The position numbers and the translations under genes were made by a program. Below, piece after piece: positions 1-8,532 of a stretch of DNA of 50,160 nucleotides (positions are counted from its first letter, which is position 1; each line of letters starts with the position of its first letter). Source of the stretch: Bacteroidota bacterium (lineage in GTDB: Bacteria > Bacteroidota > Bacteroidia > Sphingobacteriales > Sphingobacteriaceae); contig JABDGE010000020.1 in assembly GCA_013286235.1 (NCBI GenBank), forward strand, positions 1 to 50,160, in the 5' to 3' direction. The notes under the pieces are model-generated. The model did not search any database and had not been told where the DNA came from. It saw only the letters and a list, made by a program, of their open reading frames with translations.

Positions 1-2
1 GT

Positions 3-146
3 ATGCACGCTGACTATCAATCAAATAATAGATCAGTTGCTAACGTTAATGCTGCCGGTATAGTGAAAACAATTGGAGTTGGCGTAGCTACTATAACTGC
101 AACCGTTAATGGAATATCAGGGTCGATGGTAATTGTGGTGAAGTAG
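3..146 (+). CDS. Big_2 (bacterial Ig-like) protein, C-terminal fragment
   Basis: An open frame enters from the left edge and ends at TAG 144-146, giving the last 47 or so residues of a larger protein. The readable tail has the spacing VANVN-x3-IVKTIGVG-x-ATITAT, which is the usual end of a Big_2 (BID_2) beta-sandwich domain as found in secreted adhesins and in surface or carbohydrate-binding proteins. The rest of the gene lies outside the window, so its overall role cannot be told. It is convergent with pntB. Its stop codon falls inside a tRNA-3'-end-like stretch (143-165), which is odd and is treated as a finding. Confidence 0.6.
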   Translation: MHADYQSNNRSVANVNAAGIVKTIGVGVATITATVNGISGSMVIVVK

Positions 147-232
147 CGAGGGCGGGATTCAAACCATTAACTGAATAAAGTACCGGATATTTTGTATCCA
201 GATACCCGGTGAACCTGCTGGGACTCGAACCC
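143..232 (-). other. Two tRNA T-arm-like fragments, possible old att junction
   Basis: Read on the minus strand, 143-165 resembles the T-loop, T-stem and acceptor 3' half of a tRNA (TTTGAAT loop followed by CCCGCCCTCGC), and 209-232 is a second such piece (GGGTTCGAGTCCC, a real 3-bp T stem with a canonical loop). Neither is followed by a full anticodon arm, D arm and matching 5' acceptor, so neither is a working tRNA. Bacteroidota integrative elements commonly use tRNA 3' ends as attachment sites, so the pair may mark a decayed integration boundary. Chance similarity cannot be excluded. Confidence 0.3.
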
Positions 233-285
233 ATTCAACATTTGCTGTTGAAAATCAATATATTATGTCATCATATTTTATTGGG

Positions 286-1683
286 TTAAAGCTCTTTTAC
301 CTGAAGAATTAATTGCTGCAAAACATCCTTTGCATCTCCAAAAAGCATGGAAGAATTTGGTAGAAAGAAAAGTTGATTCTCAATACCTGCATAACCCGGC
401 CGCATGCTTCGCTTATTGATGATCACAGATTTTGCTTTCCATACCTGGAGTACAGGCATGCCATAGATCGGGCTAGAAGGGTCATTCTCTGCGGCGGGGT
501 TAACCACATCATTGGCCCCAAGTATGAGTACAACATCAGTGGAACTGAATTGCTCGTTTGCGGCTTCTAATTCCAACAAGTCATCATACGATACGTCAGT
601 TTCGGCCAGCAATACATTCATGTGCCCGGGCATGCGCCCCGCAACCGGGTGAATGGCGTATTTCACTTCAACGCCATTATTTCGCAATGATTGTTCAAGC
701 TCATGGCAGGCATGCTGCGCCTGTGCCACTGCCAGGCCGTAGCCTGGTACGATCATCACTTTACGCGCGTACTTCATTACCATAGCCGAATCACTTAAAC
801 TTATTTCCTTGTAAGCACCCTGATCGCCTGTTGCCGTTGAACCGGCGACAACCGTACTGCCACCGAACGAGCCGATCAATACATTTTTTATCGAGCGGTT
901 CATGGCCTTGCACATCAGTATCGTAAGAATGGCCCCTGCGGAACCTACGAGGATACCCCCGGTAAGCATCACCTGGTTATTATACAAAAAGCCCGCGCAC
1001 GCTGTCGCGACACCGGTAAAAGAGTTTAATAAAGAGATCACTACCGGCATGTCGGCTCCGCCGATGGGCAATACAAACAAAATACCGTAACCAAGTGACA
1101 AGGCGAGGATGCCGCAGAAAATAAAAACAGGCGCGGCGCTGTCTCCATGGATGATGAAAGCGCCCATTGCCAATACAGCAAGCAATATCAACAGGTTTAA
1201 AATATGCTGCCCGGGGAAAGTATGGTCCTTTATTTTGCCGCTGAGCTTTCCGTAGGCGATCATACTCCCGGCAAAAGAAACACAGCCAATGACCATCCCC
1301 GCCAATATGGAAAGTACATGCATATCTGAATGGTCCTGCGCTATACGCCCCAGCTCAACCACGGAAATAAGCGCGGCACACAGGCCGCCCATGCCATTGA
1401 ATATGCTGACCATCTCGGGCATTGCCGTCATTTTTACCTTGCGTGCCGCGACTGACCCGATAACCGTTCCAATAATCATCGCGCCGATGATCCATTGTTG
1501 ATTATGAAAATGTGTCCCGGCAGGCTGGTAAAGAAAAAGCGTGCCAAAAATAGCGATCGCCATACCAGCTGCTGATACGAGGTTCCCCCTGCGCGCCGTT
1601 ACTGGATTCGATAACATTTTTAGCCCGATAATAAATGAAACTGAACCGATGAGGTAGCATAAGGATAGGATATTTGTTTGCAT
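286..1683 (-). CDS. pntB: NAD(P) transhydrogenase subunit beta (PntB)
   Basis: Membrane plus NADP(H)-binding subunit of the proton-translocating transhydrogenase, which uses the proton gradient to drive NADH + NADP+ to NAD+ + NADPH. The 465 residues have the family length: about eight or nine hydrophobic segments between residues 5 and 260, then soluble domain III. Domain III shows the NADP site clearly: GYGLAVAQAQ (314-323), HPVAGRMPGHMN (345-356), GANDVVNPAA (389-398) and KRSMRPGYAG (424-433). The start lies one base from the stop of pntAB, so the pnt genes form one transcription unit. Downstream on this strand there is no clear terminator before the window edge. Confidence 0.95.
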   Translation of the reverse strand: MQTNILSLCYLIGSVSFIIGLKMLSNPVTARRGNLVSAAGMAIAIFGTLFLYQPAGTHFHNQQWIIGAMIIGTVIGSVAARKVKMTAMPEMVSIFNGMGGLCAALISVVELGRIAQDHSDMHVLSILAGMVIGCVSFAGSMIAYGKLSGKIKDHTFPGQHILNLLILLAVLAMGAFIIHGDSAAPVFIFCGILALSLGYGILFVLPIGGADMPVVISLLNSFTGVATACAGFLYNNQVMLTGGILVGSAGAILTILMCKAMNRSIKNVLIGSFGGSTVVAGSTATGDQGAYKEISLSDSAMVMKYARKVMIVPGYGLAVAQAQHACHELEQSLRNNGVEVKYAIHPVAGRMPGHMNVLLAETDVSYDDLLELEAANEQFSSTDVVLILGANDVVNPAAENDPSSPIYGMPVLQVWKAKSVIINKRSMRPGYAGIENQLFFLPNSSMLFGDAKDVLQQLILQVKEL

Positions 1684-1684
1684 A

Positions 1685-2023
1685 TTATTTATCCTTATTT
1701 GGTTTAGGTGCAGAACCTTTCGTCGATTTAAACATTTCCAGCATCCTGTCGGTCACCACAAAACCGCCGACTACATTGATAGTACCCACTATTACAGCAA
1801 TAAAGCCCAACGTTAATACGAGGTAATTATCCGGCGATGCTTCTGCCATTACGATGATCGATCCGATTATGATCACCCCATGAATAGCGTTTGCCCCGCT
1901 CATTAAAGGCGTATGTAAAACTGAAGGCACCCTTGAGATCACTTCGATACCTAAAAAAACGGACAGGATCACTATATAAAATAGCTCAATGTTGCTCTGA
2001 ATGAAGTTCAGGAATATTTCCAT
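1685..2023 (-). CDS. pntAB: NAD(P) transhydrogenase alpha subunit, membrane part
   Basis: Small membrane subunit corresponding to the C-terminal third of the fused E. coli PntA. It has three to four hydrophobic helices with the typical run VPSVLHTPLMSGANAIHG near residue 30 and VVGGFVVTDRML near the end. An upstream in-frame ATG at 2104 would add 27 residues that lie wholly inside the pntAA frame. The ATG at 2023 (MEIFLNF) gives the 112-residue length and the N-terminus expected of split-subunit enzymes, so I use that start. The gene overlaps the 3' end of pntAA by 38 bases, which suggests translational coupling. The split alpha subunit is common outside enterobacteria. Confidence 0.9.
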   Translation of the reverse strand: MEIFLNFIQSNIELFYIVILSVFLGIEVISRVPSVLHTPLMSGANAIHGVIIIGSIIVMAEASPDNYLVLTLGFIAVIVGTINVVGGFVVTDRMLEMFKSTKGSAPKPNKDK

Positions 2024-3137
2024 GATTTTGATTTTTTGTAATAATGTGGGAAATAACTTTTCCACCATTGGTGATACAGGTACTGCTAATAATATCGTCT
2101 GCAAAATTAAGATCCATCACTCCCTCTTTATTAACGAGCAGCTTTAGGAAATTCAACACGTTTTTGCCGTATAATTTACTTGCATCTGAAGGTACCGAAG
2201 CGGCCAGGTTACCGGCGCCGATTATACTTACATTGTTGCAAATGATCGTTTCATTGTCTTTTGTTACTTCTGTATTACCGCCGGTTGAGGCAGCAAGGTC
2301 AATAATGACCGATCCGGCCCGCATCGTTGCGATCATATCCGTTGTTACGAGCACCGGCGCCTTTTTGCCAAAGATCTGGGCGGTCGTAATAACGATATCT
2401 GCTTTTTTTATACTTTCCGCAATTTTCAGCTTTTGTCGTTCTTTAAATTCTTCCGACTGATCTACGGCATAACCGCCTGCTTTAGAAGCATCGGCAATGC
2501 CCTCCACTTCCACAAACTTTGCTCCCAGGCTTAACACTTCCTCTTTAGCCGCCGCACGCGTGTCAAATACTTCTACTACCCCTCCTAAACGGCGCGACGT
2601 CGCAACAGCCTGCAGGCCGGCCACGCCTGCGCCAAGCACCAGTATTTTTGCCGGCGCACAACTGCCGGCCGCGGTCATCATCATCGGTAAATAATGGGGA
2701 TACAGGGACGCTGCCAGTACAGCCGCTTTATACCCGGCAATATTGGCTTGAGAACTCAATACGTCCATACTTTGTGCCCTTGTGGTGCGCGGCAGCATAT
2801 CCAAACTAAATACCGAATGCCCTTGTTCGATCCAATTTTCAACCTGTACCGGGTTGTATAGGGGAGCGTACACACCAATGAATGCTTTATTTTTAATCGA
2901 CAATGAAATCTCGTTATAATGAATGCTCAACAAAATGTCGGCCCCGTCAATAAGTTCGGTCCTCGATTTTATCACAGCGCCGTTGTCGGTATATTCTTTA
3001 TCTGTACAAAAAGCCCTTAACCCGGCTCCTGATTCTACCCAAACTAAAATACCGCTTTTGGCTAATGCGGCTACTTCAGGGGCTAACAGGGAAACCCTTG
3101 ATTCAAATAATGGTTCTTTTAATATACCAATGGTCAT
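1986..3137 (-). CDS. pntAA: NAD(P) transhydrogenase alpha subunit, NAD-binding part
   Basis: Soluble NAD(H)-binding domain I of the transhydrogenase, related to alanine dehydrogenase. The 383 residues hold an AlaDh_PNT N-terminal half (1 to about 135) and a Rossmann half with GAGVAG at 169-174 and an Asp-bearing FDTR at 191-194 that would bind the adenosine ribose of NAD. SSQANIAGYKA (128-138) is the family's hinge motif. The protein ends before the membrane part, which is encoded by the overlapping pntAB. First gene of the pnt unit, with an ATG at 3137 and an AT-rich leader. The unit lies downstream of the 2-oxoacid oxidoreductase genes on the same strand, separated by 185 bases with inverted repeat arms. 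Confidence 0.95.
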   Translation of the reverse strand: MTIGILKEPLFESRVSLLAPEVAALAKSGILVWVESGAGLRAFCTDKEYTDNGAVIKSRTELIDGADILLSIHYNEISLSIKNKAFIGVYAPLYNPVQVENWIEQGHSVFSLDMLPRTTRAQSMDVLSSQANIAGYKAAVLAASLYPHYLPMMMTAAGSCAPAKILVLGAGVAGLQAVATSRRLGGVVEVFDTRAAAKEEVLSLGAKFVEVEGIADASKAGGYAVDQSEEFKERQKLKIAESIKKADIVITTAQIFGKKAPVLVTTDMIATMRAGSVIIDLAASTGGNTEVTKDNETIICNNVSIIGAGNLAASVPSDASKLYGKNVLNFLKLLVNKEGVMDLNFADDIISSTCITNGGKVISHIITKNQNHGNIPELHSEQH

Positions 3138-3165
3138 AAATTATTAAATTATTAAGTGTAGTATC

Positions 3166-3196
3166 AAAAGTCAAGAGCCAAGAACCAGGAAGCAAG
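3166..3196. repeat. 7-bp-period array (CAAGAAC type), left arm
   Basis: Four consecutive heptamers related to CAAGAAC (CAAGAGC, CAAGAAC, CAGGAAG, CAAGATA) begin at 3171. A matching arm in opposite orientation lies at 3293-3317, so the two arms face each other across about 95 bases of unremarkable sequence. The period of 7 is incompatible with coding. See the finding on stop-proximal arrays. Confidence 0.7.
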
Positions 3197-3292
3197 ATAA
3201 GCGGGTAAATTCCGGCCACTCTGCAGCTAAACAAAGATTCAAATGGCCCAATTCGGTCTCTTTTCGGCAATTTGTCCATCTCATCCATATTT

Positions 3293-3317
3293 GTCTTGAC
3301 TCTTGGTTCTTGACTTA
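3293..3317 (-). repeat. 7-bp-period array (CAAGAAC type) after the kor beta stop
   Basis: Read on the minus strand, this array begins 6 bases after the TGA stop of the oxidoreductase beta gene (3323-3325) and runs as AAGTCAAGAAC followed by CAAGAGT and CAAGACA. It is therefore the 3' untranslated start of that message. It is the inverted partner of 3166-3196. Confidence 0.7.
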
Positions 3318-3322
3318 TTTGC

Positions 3323-4375
3323 TCATCGAAAGCCCCGGTTGAAATCGGCCAAAGCCATAGCGCCGGGGCATAATTCGTATTGTTCCAAACTGTTCAAGGG
3401 CCTGTCTGATGTCTGTATGGTATGATGCAGGTCAGTTGATTGAGGTTCAATATAGAGTAACCCGGTAAGTATTTCATTTTTGCTCCTGGAAATTAACAAG
3501 GCATTCATAGCAGCCAGCCTGTCATAAGGATCGCGGCTGGATGCGAGTTTTTCGAGGCGGATAAAAGTGCCGTCGTGCATTTTTATATCAGTCCCCGTAC
3601 CTTTTTCGTAGTTCGTTTTAATTTCTTTTTTTAACGGAACGAAATCTGTGGTTGCTGTGGCTTCCATATGCTCGCGTACATAATCATAGGATTTGGTCGA
3701 CCCAGGGTTATTGTTAAAAGTAACACAGGGAGAAATAACATTTATAAATGCAAAGCCAGGGTGTTCGATTGCCGCTTTTATCAGCGGGATCAGCTGTTCT
3801 TTATCGCCCGAGAAGCTCTGGGCCACAAAGGTGGCTCCAAGTTCAAGGGCCAGTCCCGCAAGGTCAATGGCCTGGAAAGGATTCACCGTTCCTTTCTTGC
3901 TCTTCGAGCCTTCATCGGCTGTTGCAGAATCCTGTCCTTTGGTAAGCCCGTAACAACCATTATTCATCACGATATAAACCATATTCAGGTTACGGCGGAT
4001 AACATGTACAAACTGGCCCATCCCGATGGATGCGGTATCACCATCGCCGGATACACCCATATAAAGCAAGTCGCGGTTTGCCATATTGGCGCCCGTGGCT
4101 ACCGAGGGCATCCTTCCGTGTACTGAGTTAAAGCCGTGCGAATGACCAAGGAAATAGGTAGGCGTTTTTGATGAACAGCCGATACCCGAAAGCTTGGCAA
4201 TCCGGTGCGGCGCTATTGACAATTCGTAACAGGCCTCGACGATGCAGGCGCTGATGGAATCGTGACCACAGCCTGCGCATAAGGTGGATATAGCGCCTTC
4301 GTAATCGGTTGTGGTGTAGCCGAGGTCGTTTTTTGGCAAATTGGGGTGGCGGAACTGGGAACGTATATAAGTCAT
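3323..4375 (-). CDS. korB: 2-oxoacid:ferredoxin oxidoreductase, beta subunit
   Basis: Thiamine-diphosphate subunit of a 2-oxoacid:acceptor oxidoreductase, probably the 2-oxoglutarate type that makes succinyl-CoA, CO2 and reduced ferredoxin. In 350 residues it shows CAGCGH at 33-38, the TPP/Mg motif GDGDTASIGMGQ at 110-121 ending in NNGCYGLTKGQ at 138-148, and GIGCSS at 65-70. The alpha gene lies 9 bases upstream, so the two subunits are made together. Substrate choice (2-oxoglutarate, pyruvate or branched-chain oxoacids) cannot be fixed from sequence by eye. 2-Oxoglutarate is inferred from similarity to the aerobic KorAB type. Confidence 0.88.
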   Translation of the reverse strand: MTYIRSQFRHPNLPKNDLGYTTTDYEGAISTLCAGCGHDSISACIVEACYELSIAPHRIAKLSGIGCSSKTPTYFLGHSHGFNSVHGRMPSVATGANMANRDLLYMGVSGDGDTASIGMGQFVHVIRRNLNMVYIVMNNGCYGLTKGQDSATADEGSKSKKGTVNPFQAIDLAGLALELGATFVAQSFSGDKEQLIPLIKAAIEHPGFAFINVISPCVTFNNNPGSTKSYDYVREHMEATATTDFVPLKKEIKTNYEKGTGTDIKMHDGTFIRLEKLASSRDPYDRLAAMNALLISRSKNEILTGLLYIEPQSTDLHHTIQTSDRPLNSLEQYELCPGAMALADFNRGFR

Positions 4376-4384
4376 GACGAAGTA

Positions 4385-6208
4385 TTATTGGTGATAGGTA
4401 AGCGGTTTTGCCGGGGTTAAATTTTTATTGACCTGGCTAATGATGGTATGCGCCGTAATCGGCATTCCATCGTAATTGAGTACCGGGATTAGTTTTTGTG
4501 GGTTTGCATTCAATTCATTTATCAGCAAAGTGCGCATTTGGCCGTCGCGGTTTTGCTCAATTACAAATACTTTTTCGTGTGTGTTTATAAAATCTTCCAC
4601 AGTTTTGTTAAAAGGGAAAGCCTTTAGCCGCATGGCGTCGAAGATTAAATTTTCCCGGGTCATAATGTCCATTGCTTCCTCTGCCGAATAGGTTGAGGTG
4701 CCAAAAAAGATGAAGCCGTACGGGCTATTGTTTTTTTGCTGGTACAAGTATGGCGCCGGCACAATGTTTTTTGTGGTGTTCCATTTTTTTAGCAGCCTGT
4801 CCATATTGCGGGCGTACACGGTACCGTCTTCGGTGTAGGCGGCATTTTCATCGCGCGAGGTGCCCCGGGTGAAAAAAGAACCCTTGGTAGGATGTGTACC
4901 CGGAATTGTCCTGTAAGGGATACCATCGCCATCTACATCCAGGTACCGGCCAAAACGGGGTATTTCTTCAAGCTCTTCCGCATTGAGCACTTTCCCTCTG
5001 TTATATTCCCGTTTATCATCCCATTCAAAGGGGTCCGACATATGGTCGTTCATTCCCAGGTCAAGGTCCGACATCATGATGATAGGTGTCTGCAATTGCT
5101 CCGCCAGGTCAAATGAACCGGCGGTCATTTCAAAACACTCTTTTGGGGTGGCAGGGAAAAGCAATACCTGTTTGGTATCGCCGTGCGAAGCATAGGCTGC
5201 AAGCAATATATCCGACTGCTGGGTACGTGTAGGCATTCCGGTTGACGGACCCGTACGCTGTACATCAATCAATACAGATGGTATTTCGGCAAAATAGGCC
5301 AAACCTAAAAATTCATTCATCAATGACAGTCCAGGTCCGCTGGTGGCTGTAAATGAACGCGCGCCGTTCCAGTTAGCGCCGATGACCATGCCTATTGCAG
5401 CAAGCTCGTCTTCGGCCTGTACAATGGCATAGTTCTTCTTGCCCGTTTCCGGGTCGATCCTCATTTTTTCGGCATACATTTCAAAAGCCTCCGCTACCGA
5501 AGTAGAAGGGGTGATCGGGTACCAGGCAACTACAGTAGCGCCGCCATAAATCGCACCAAGGCCGCAGGCGGCGTTGCCATCGATCATGATCTTATCGCCT
5601 ACCAGGTTGCGTCGTTCCAAGCGCAAATCCAATGGGTAAGTGTAATTATCATGAATGTATTGTACGCCAAGTTTCAGCGATTTCAGGTTTGGCGCAATGA
5701 GTTTATCCTTTCCTTTGAACTGCTCGACCAGCAATTGTTCAAATACACCAAATTCAATATCAAGCAAGGCCGACAAAGCGCCCACGTAAATGATATTTTT
5801 AAATAGCTGCCGCTGGCGCGGATCGGTAAACTCGCGCAGGCATATTTCCATCAGCGGCACGCCGATATATTTTACATCATCGCGTATTAATTCCGGGTGC
5901 AGTTTCTTGGTGCTGTCGTACAAAAAGTACCCGCCGCTTTTGACGGATGATACATCATCGGGCATGCTTTGCGGGTTTACGCTAACCATCAGGTCGACCC
6001 CGTCGCGGCGGCCCAGGTAACCTTTTTCGCTTACACGCACTTCGTACCAGGTGGGCAAACCCTGTATGTTGGATGGGAAAATATTTTTAGGCGTAACCGG
6101 GATACCCATCCTGAAAATAGCTTTGGCAAAAAGATAATTGGCGCTTGCAGAACCGGTGCCGTTCACATTTGCAAATCGTACTACAAAATCGTTGATCTTA
6201 CTTAACAT
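4385..6208 (-). CDS. korA: 2-oxoacid:acceptor oxidoreductase, fused gamma-alpha subunit
   Basis: A 607-residue subunit fusing the gamma (POR) domain, roughly residues 1-190, to the pyrimidine-binding alpha domain (about 205-430) and a C-terminal transketolase-like domain. The fusion order is that of the aerobic, oxygen-tolerant KorA type. Landmarks are GNAACGLGAIYGG, YPITPSTS, EDELAAIGMVIGANW and TSGPGLSLMNEFLG, all conserved around the TPP and CoA region of this family. The ATG overlaps the last codons of the upstream iron-sulfur flavoprotein (ATGTTAA-type overlap of 7 bases), and korB follows after 9 bases, so the three proteins are almost certainly co-translated and functionally linked. 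Confidence 0.9.
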   Translation of the reverse strand: MLSKINDFVVRFANVNGTGSASANYLFAKAIFRMGIPVTPKNIFPSNIQGLPTWYEVRVSEKGYLGRRDGVDLMVSVNPQSMPDDVSSVKSGGYFLYDSTKKLHPELIRDDVKYIGVPLMEICLREFTDPRQRQLFKNIIYVGALSALLDIEFGVFEQLLVEQFKGKDKLIAPNLKSLKLGVQYIHDNYTYPLDLRLERRNLVGDKIMIDGNAACGLGAIYGGATVVAWYPITPSTSVAEAFEMYAEKMRIDPETGKKNYAIVQAEDELAAIGMVIGANWNGARSFTATSGPGLSLMNEFLGLAYFAEIPSVLIDVQRTGPSTGMPTRTQQSDILLAAYASHGDTKQVLLFPATPKECFEMTAGSFDLAEQLQTPIIMMSDLDLGMNDHMSDPFEWDDKREYNRGKVLNAEELEEIPRFGRYLDVDGDGIPYRTIPGTHPTKGSFFTRGTSRDENAAYTEDGTVYARNMDRLLKKWNTTKNIVPAPYLYQQKNNSPYGFIFFGTSTYSAEEAMDIMTRENLIFDAMRLKAFPFNKTVEDFINTHEKVFVIEQNRDGQMRTLLINELNANPQKLIPVLNYDGMPITAHTIISQVNKNLTPAKPLTYHQ

Positions 6209-7971
6209 GCTTTAGTAACTTTATATAAAAATTGCTGCATATCCCAGGCGGAAGTGGGGCAGCGTTCGGCACACAGCCCGCAATGCAGGCATACATCCTC
6301 ATCTTTGACCATTACTCTTTTTGTGGGCAGGGTATCCGATACATAAAGGTCCTGGGTTATATTTAAAGCGGGGGCTTTCAAACGCGTTCGTAAATCTTCT
6401 TCTTCGCCGTTCATGGTAAAAGTGATGCATGATGTTGGACAAATATCCATACAGGCATCGCACTCAATGCACTTGTCCTTTTCAAACACGGTTTGTACAT
6501 CGCAGTTGAGGCAGCGGTGGGCCTCTTTTATGGCCGTCTGGATATCAAAACCCAGCTCCACTTCTATTTTACGGTCGGCTAACGTGGCTTTTTTATCAGC
6601 ATGAGGCACCGCAAAGCGGAGGTCGTTTACCACGTCGCTATCATAACTCCACTCGTGGATGCCCATTTTCTGACTTACGAGGTTGGTGAACGGAGACGGC
6701 CTTTTAGTAATATCTTCTTCCCTGCAGTAAAGATTGATGGATATTGCGGCTTGGTGGCCATGCGCAACTGCGGTGATCACATTTTTTGCGCCGAAAGCAG
6801 CATCGCCGCCAAAGAAAACCGTTTTATTGGTGGACTGAAAGGTTACTGCATCCACAACCGGCATATCCCATTCATCAAACGCTATGCCTGTGTCTTTTTC
6901 AATCCAGGTGAAGGTGTTTTCCAACCCTATTGCCACCAATACATCGTCGGCTTCAATAAATACTTCGGGCTCGCCGGTGGGCACCAGGGAGCGTTTGCCT
7001 TTGTCGTTAAATACGGCGTGAACTTTTTCGAAGGTCATCCCTTTTAGTTTGCCGTTTTCAACGATAAATTCCTTTGGCATATGATTGTCAAAAATGAGAA
7101 TATCTTCATGCATCGCGTCCTCTTTTTCCCAGGGAGAGGCCTTCATTTCTTTAAACGGGCTGCGCACCACAACCTTAACTTCTTCACCACCCAGGCGGCG
7201 CGAGGTACGGCAGCAGTCCATAGCGGTATTACCACCGCCAAGTACGATAACTTTTCTGCCTATTTTATGGGTATGTTCAAAAGCAACGCTTGCGAGCCAG
7301 TCCACACCTATATGTATATTTTCAGCAGCTTCTTTCCGGCCGGGAATATTAATGTCGCGGCCCTTTGGGGAGCCGGTACCTACAAAAACAGCATCGTAAT
7401 TTTTATCAAGAATTTCCCTGAGGCTGGATACATAGGTATTGAAATGGGTATGGACGTCCATATCCAGTATATAATCAACTTCCTCGTTCAACACCCCGAT
7501 CGGCAGGCGGAAAGAGGGTATCTGGGTTCGCATCATACCGCCGCCGGCAAATTGCTCGTCGTACAAATGGATCTCGTAACCGAGCGGCGCCAGGTCGCGG
7601 GCTACGGTAAGCGATGCCGGCCCCCCGCCGATGAGCGCTATGCGTTTACCGTTTTTTTCAAACGGAACCTTAGGCATCAATGACCTTACATCGTCTTTAT
7701 GGTCGGCAGCTACGCGCTTCAGGCGGCAAATAGCAACAGGCTCTTCTTCTATTCTTCCACGCCGGCACGCGGGTTCGCATGGACGATCACAGGTGCGACC
7801 GAGCACGCCTGGGAAAACATTGGATTCCCAATTTATCATGTAGGCTTCCGTATATTTTCCTGCCGCGATCAGCCTGATATATTCGGGTACAGGAGTGTGC
7901 GCCGGACAAGCATACTGACAATCCACTACCTTATGGAAGTATTCCGGGTTTTTGTCGTCTGTAGGTTTCAA
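6202..7971 (-). CDS. GltD/NfnB-like FAD oxidoreductase with four iron-sulfur sites
   Basis: A 589-residue flavoprotein. The N-terminal part has the GltD/DPYD-type Fer4_20 cysteines (C18, C22, C61, C65, C69). It is followed by two Rossmann folds, FAD site GGGPAS at 115-120 and a second nucleotide site VIVLGGGNTAMDCCR near 245, then GDAAFGAKNVITAVAHG near 430. The C-terminal ferredoxin domain carries CIECDACMDICP and CLHCGLCAERCP, two 4Fe-4S clusters. Known relatives are the small subunit of glutamate synthase and NADPH:ferredoxin oxidoreductases. Its position immediately ahead of korA, with a 7-base overlap, suggests that it takes electrons from the oxoacid oxidoreductase and passes them to NAD(P). 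That partner assignment is inference. No gltB-like large subunit is nearby. Confidence 0.85.
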   Translation of the reverse strand: MKPTDDKNPEYFHKVVDCQYACPAHTPVPEYIRLIAAGKYTEAYMINWESNVFPGVLGRTCDRPCEPACRRGRIEEEPVAICRLKRVAADHKDDVRSLMPKVPFEKNGKRIALIGGGPASLTVARDLAPLGYEIHLYDEQFAGGGMMRTQIPSFRLPIGVLNEEVDYILDMDVHTHFNTYVSSLREILDKNYDAVFVGTGSPKGRDINIPGRKEAAENIHIGVDWLASVAFEHTHKIGRKVIVLGGGNTAMDCCRTSRRLGGEEVKVVVRSPFKEMKASPWEKEDAMHEDILIFDNHMPKEFIVENGKLKGMTFEKVHAVFNDKGKRSLVPTGEPEVFIEADDVLVAIGLENTFTWIEKDTGIAFDEWDMPVVDAVTFQSTNKTVFFGGDAAFGAKNVITAVAHGHQAAISINLYCREEDITKRPSPFTNLVSQKMGIHEWSYDSDVVNDLRFAVPHADKKATLADRKIEVELGFDIQTAIKEAHRCLNCDVQTVFEKDKCIECDACMDICPTSCITFTMNGEEEDLRTRLKAPALNITQDLYVSDTLPTKRVMVKDEDVCLHCGLCAERCPTSAWDMQQFLYKVTKAC

Positions 7972-8532
7972 CTATGGTTATAATTAGGAGGTTAGCAATA
8001 AAAACAATTTATTTCAAAAAAAGAAATAATTTAATGCCTATTTAAATTTACAAAAAGGCGATTTGATATTGCTAAAATTTTTTGCTCATTAAACTTGTAC
8101 GTCAAAACACCAATAAAAATATGTTTCAAGGATTAAATATACTCGAATTCAATGAAAAATTCTCAACAGATGATAAATAAAGGGAATAGCTCCACCACAA
8201 AAATGAGAAAAGGCTGTTAATGCGGTAATTGCCTTGCACGCAATTTAATTTATAGGACGGCGGCAATGCCCGCGAGGTGATCGTGGGCGATCAAGTGGGC
8301 TCATGCATCGATCTTGTCTGACCGGGGAAATAATTGAGGTGGTTTTTGTAGCAAACGGCGCCCCGATGAATATAAGAATTGGCGATATGAGGATAGTTGG
8401 GGTATAAAGACCCGGCTTGTTTTAATTCAATTTTCGTCTTTATTCTGATTACATTTGGTTGCAAACTATTCCAGCGCAAGACTGTCAGCATCGCCCGGGC
8501 CGCCAAATAATAATCACTGCAAAATATAAAAC
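7972..8532. other. Intergenic region of 561 bases with a transposase relic
   Basis: This lies between the divergent iron-sulfur flavoprotein and CPBP genes. It is AT-rich to about 8220 and more mixed after that. The only recognisable piece is the transposase-start relic at 8121-8180. A 100-codon minus-strand frame covering 8291-8593 overlaps the CPBP start and has no family signature, so I do not call it. The promoters of the two flanking genes must lie here, but no convincing TTG/TAnnTTTG pair stands out. Confidence 0.5.
8121..8180 (+). pseudogene. IS1595-like transposase, N-terminal relic
   Basis: ATG at 8121 opens 19 codons reading MFQGLNILEFNEKFSTDDK and then TAA. This is very like the first residues of IS1595-family transposases, which go on with a cysteine and a zinc-ribbon region. 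Nothing recognisable as the rest of the transposase follows, so this would be a remnant of an element that has been lost. The identification rests on a short match by memory and is tentative. Confidence 0.4.

Noticed and set aside
3103..3288. 61-codon minus-strand frame upstream of pntAA
   Set aside because: It overlaps pntAA and the repeat arm in another frame. No start context or family pattern.
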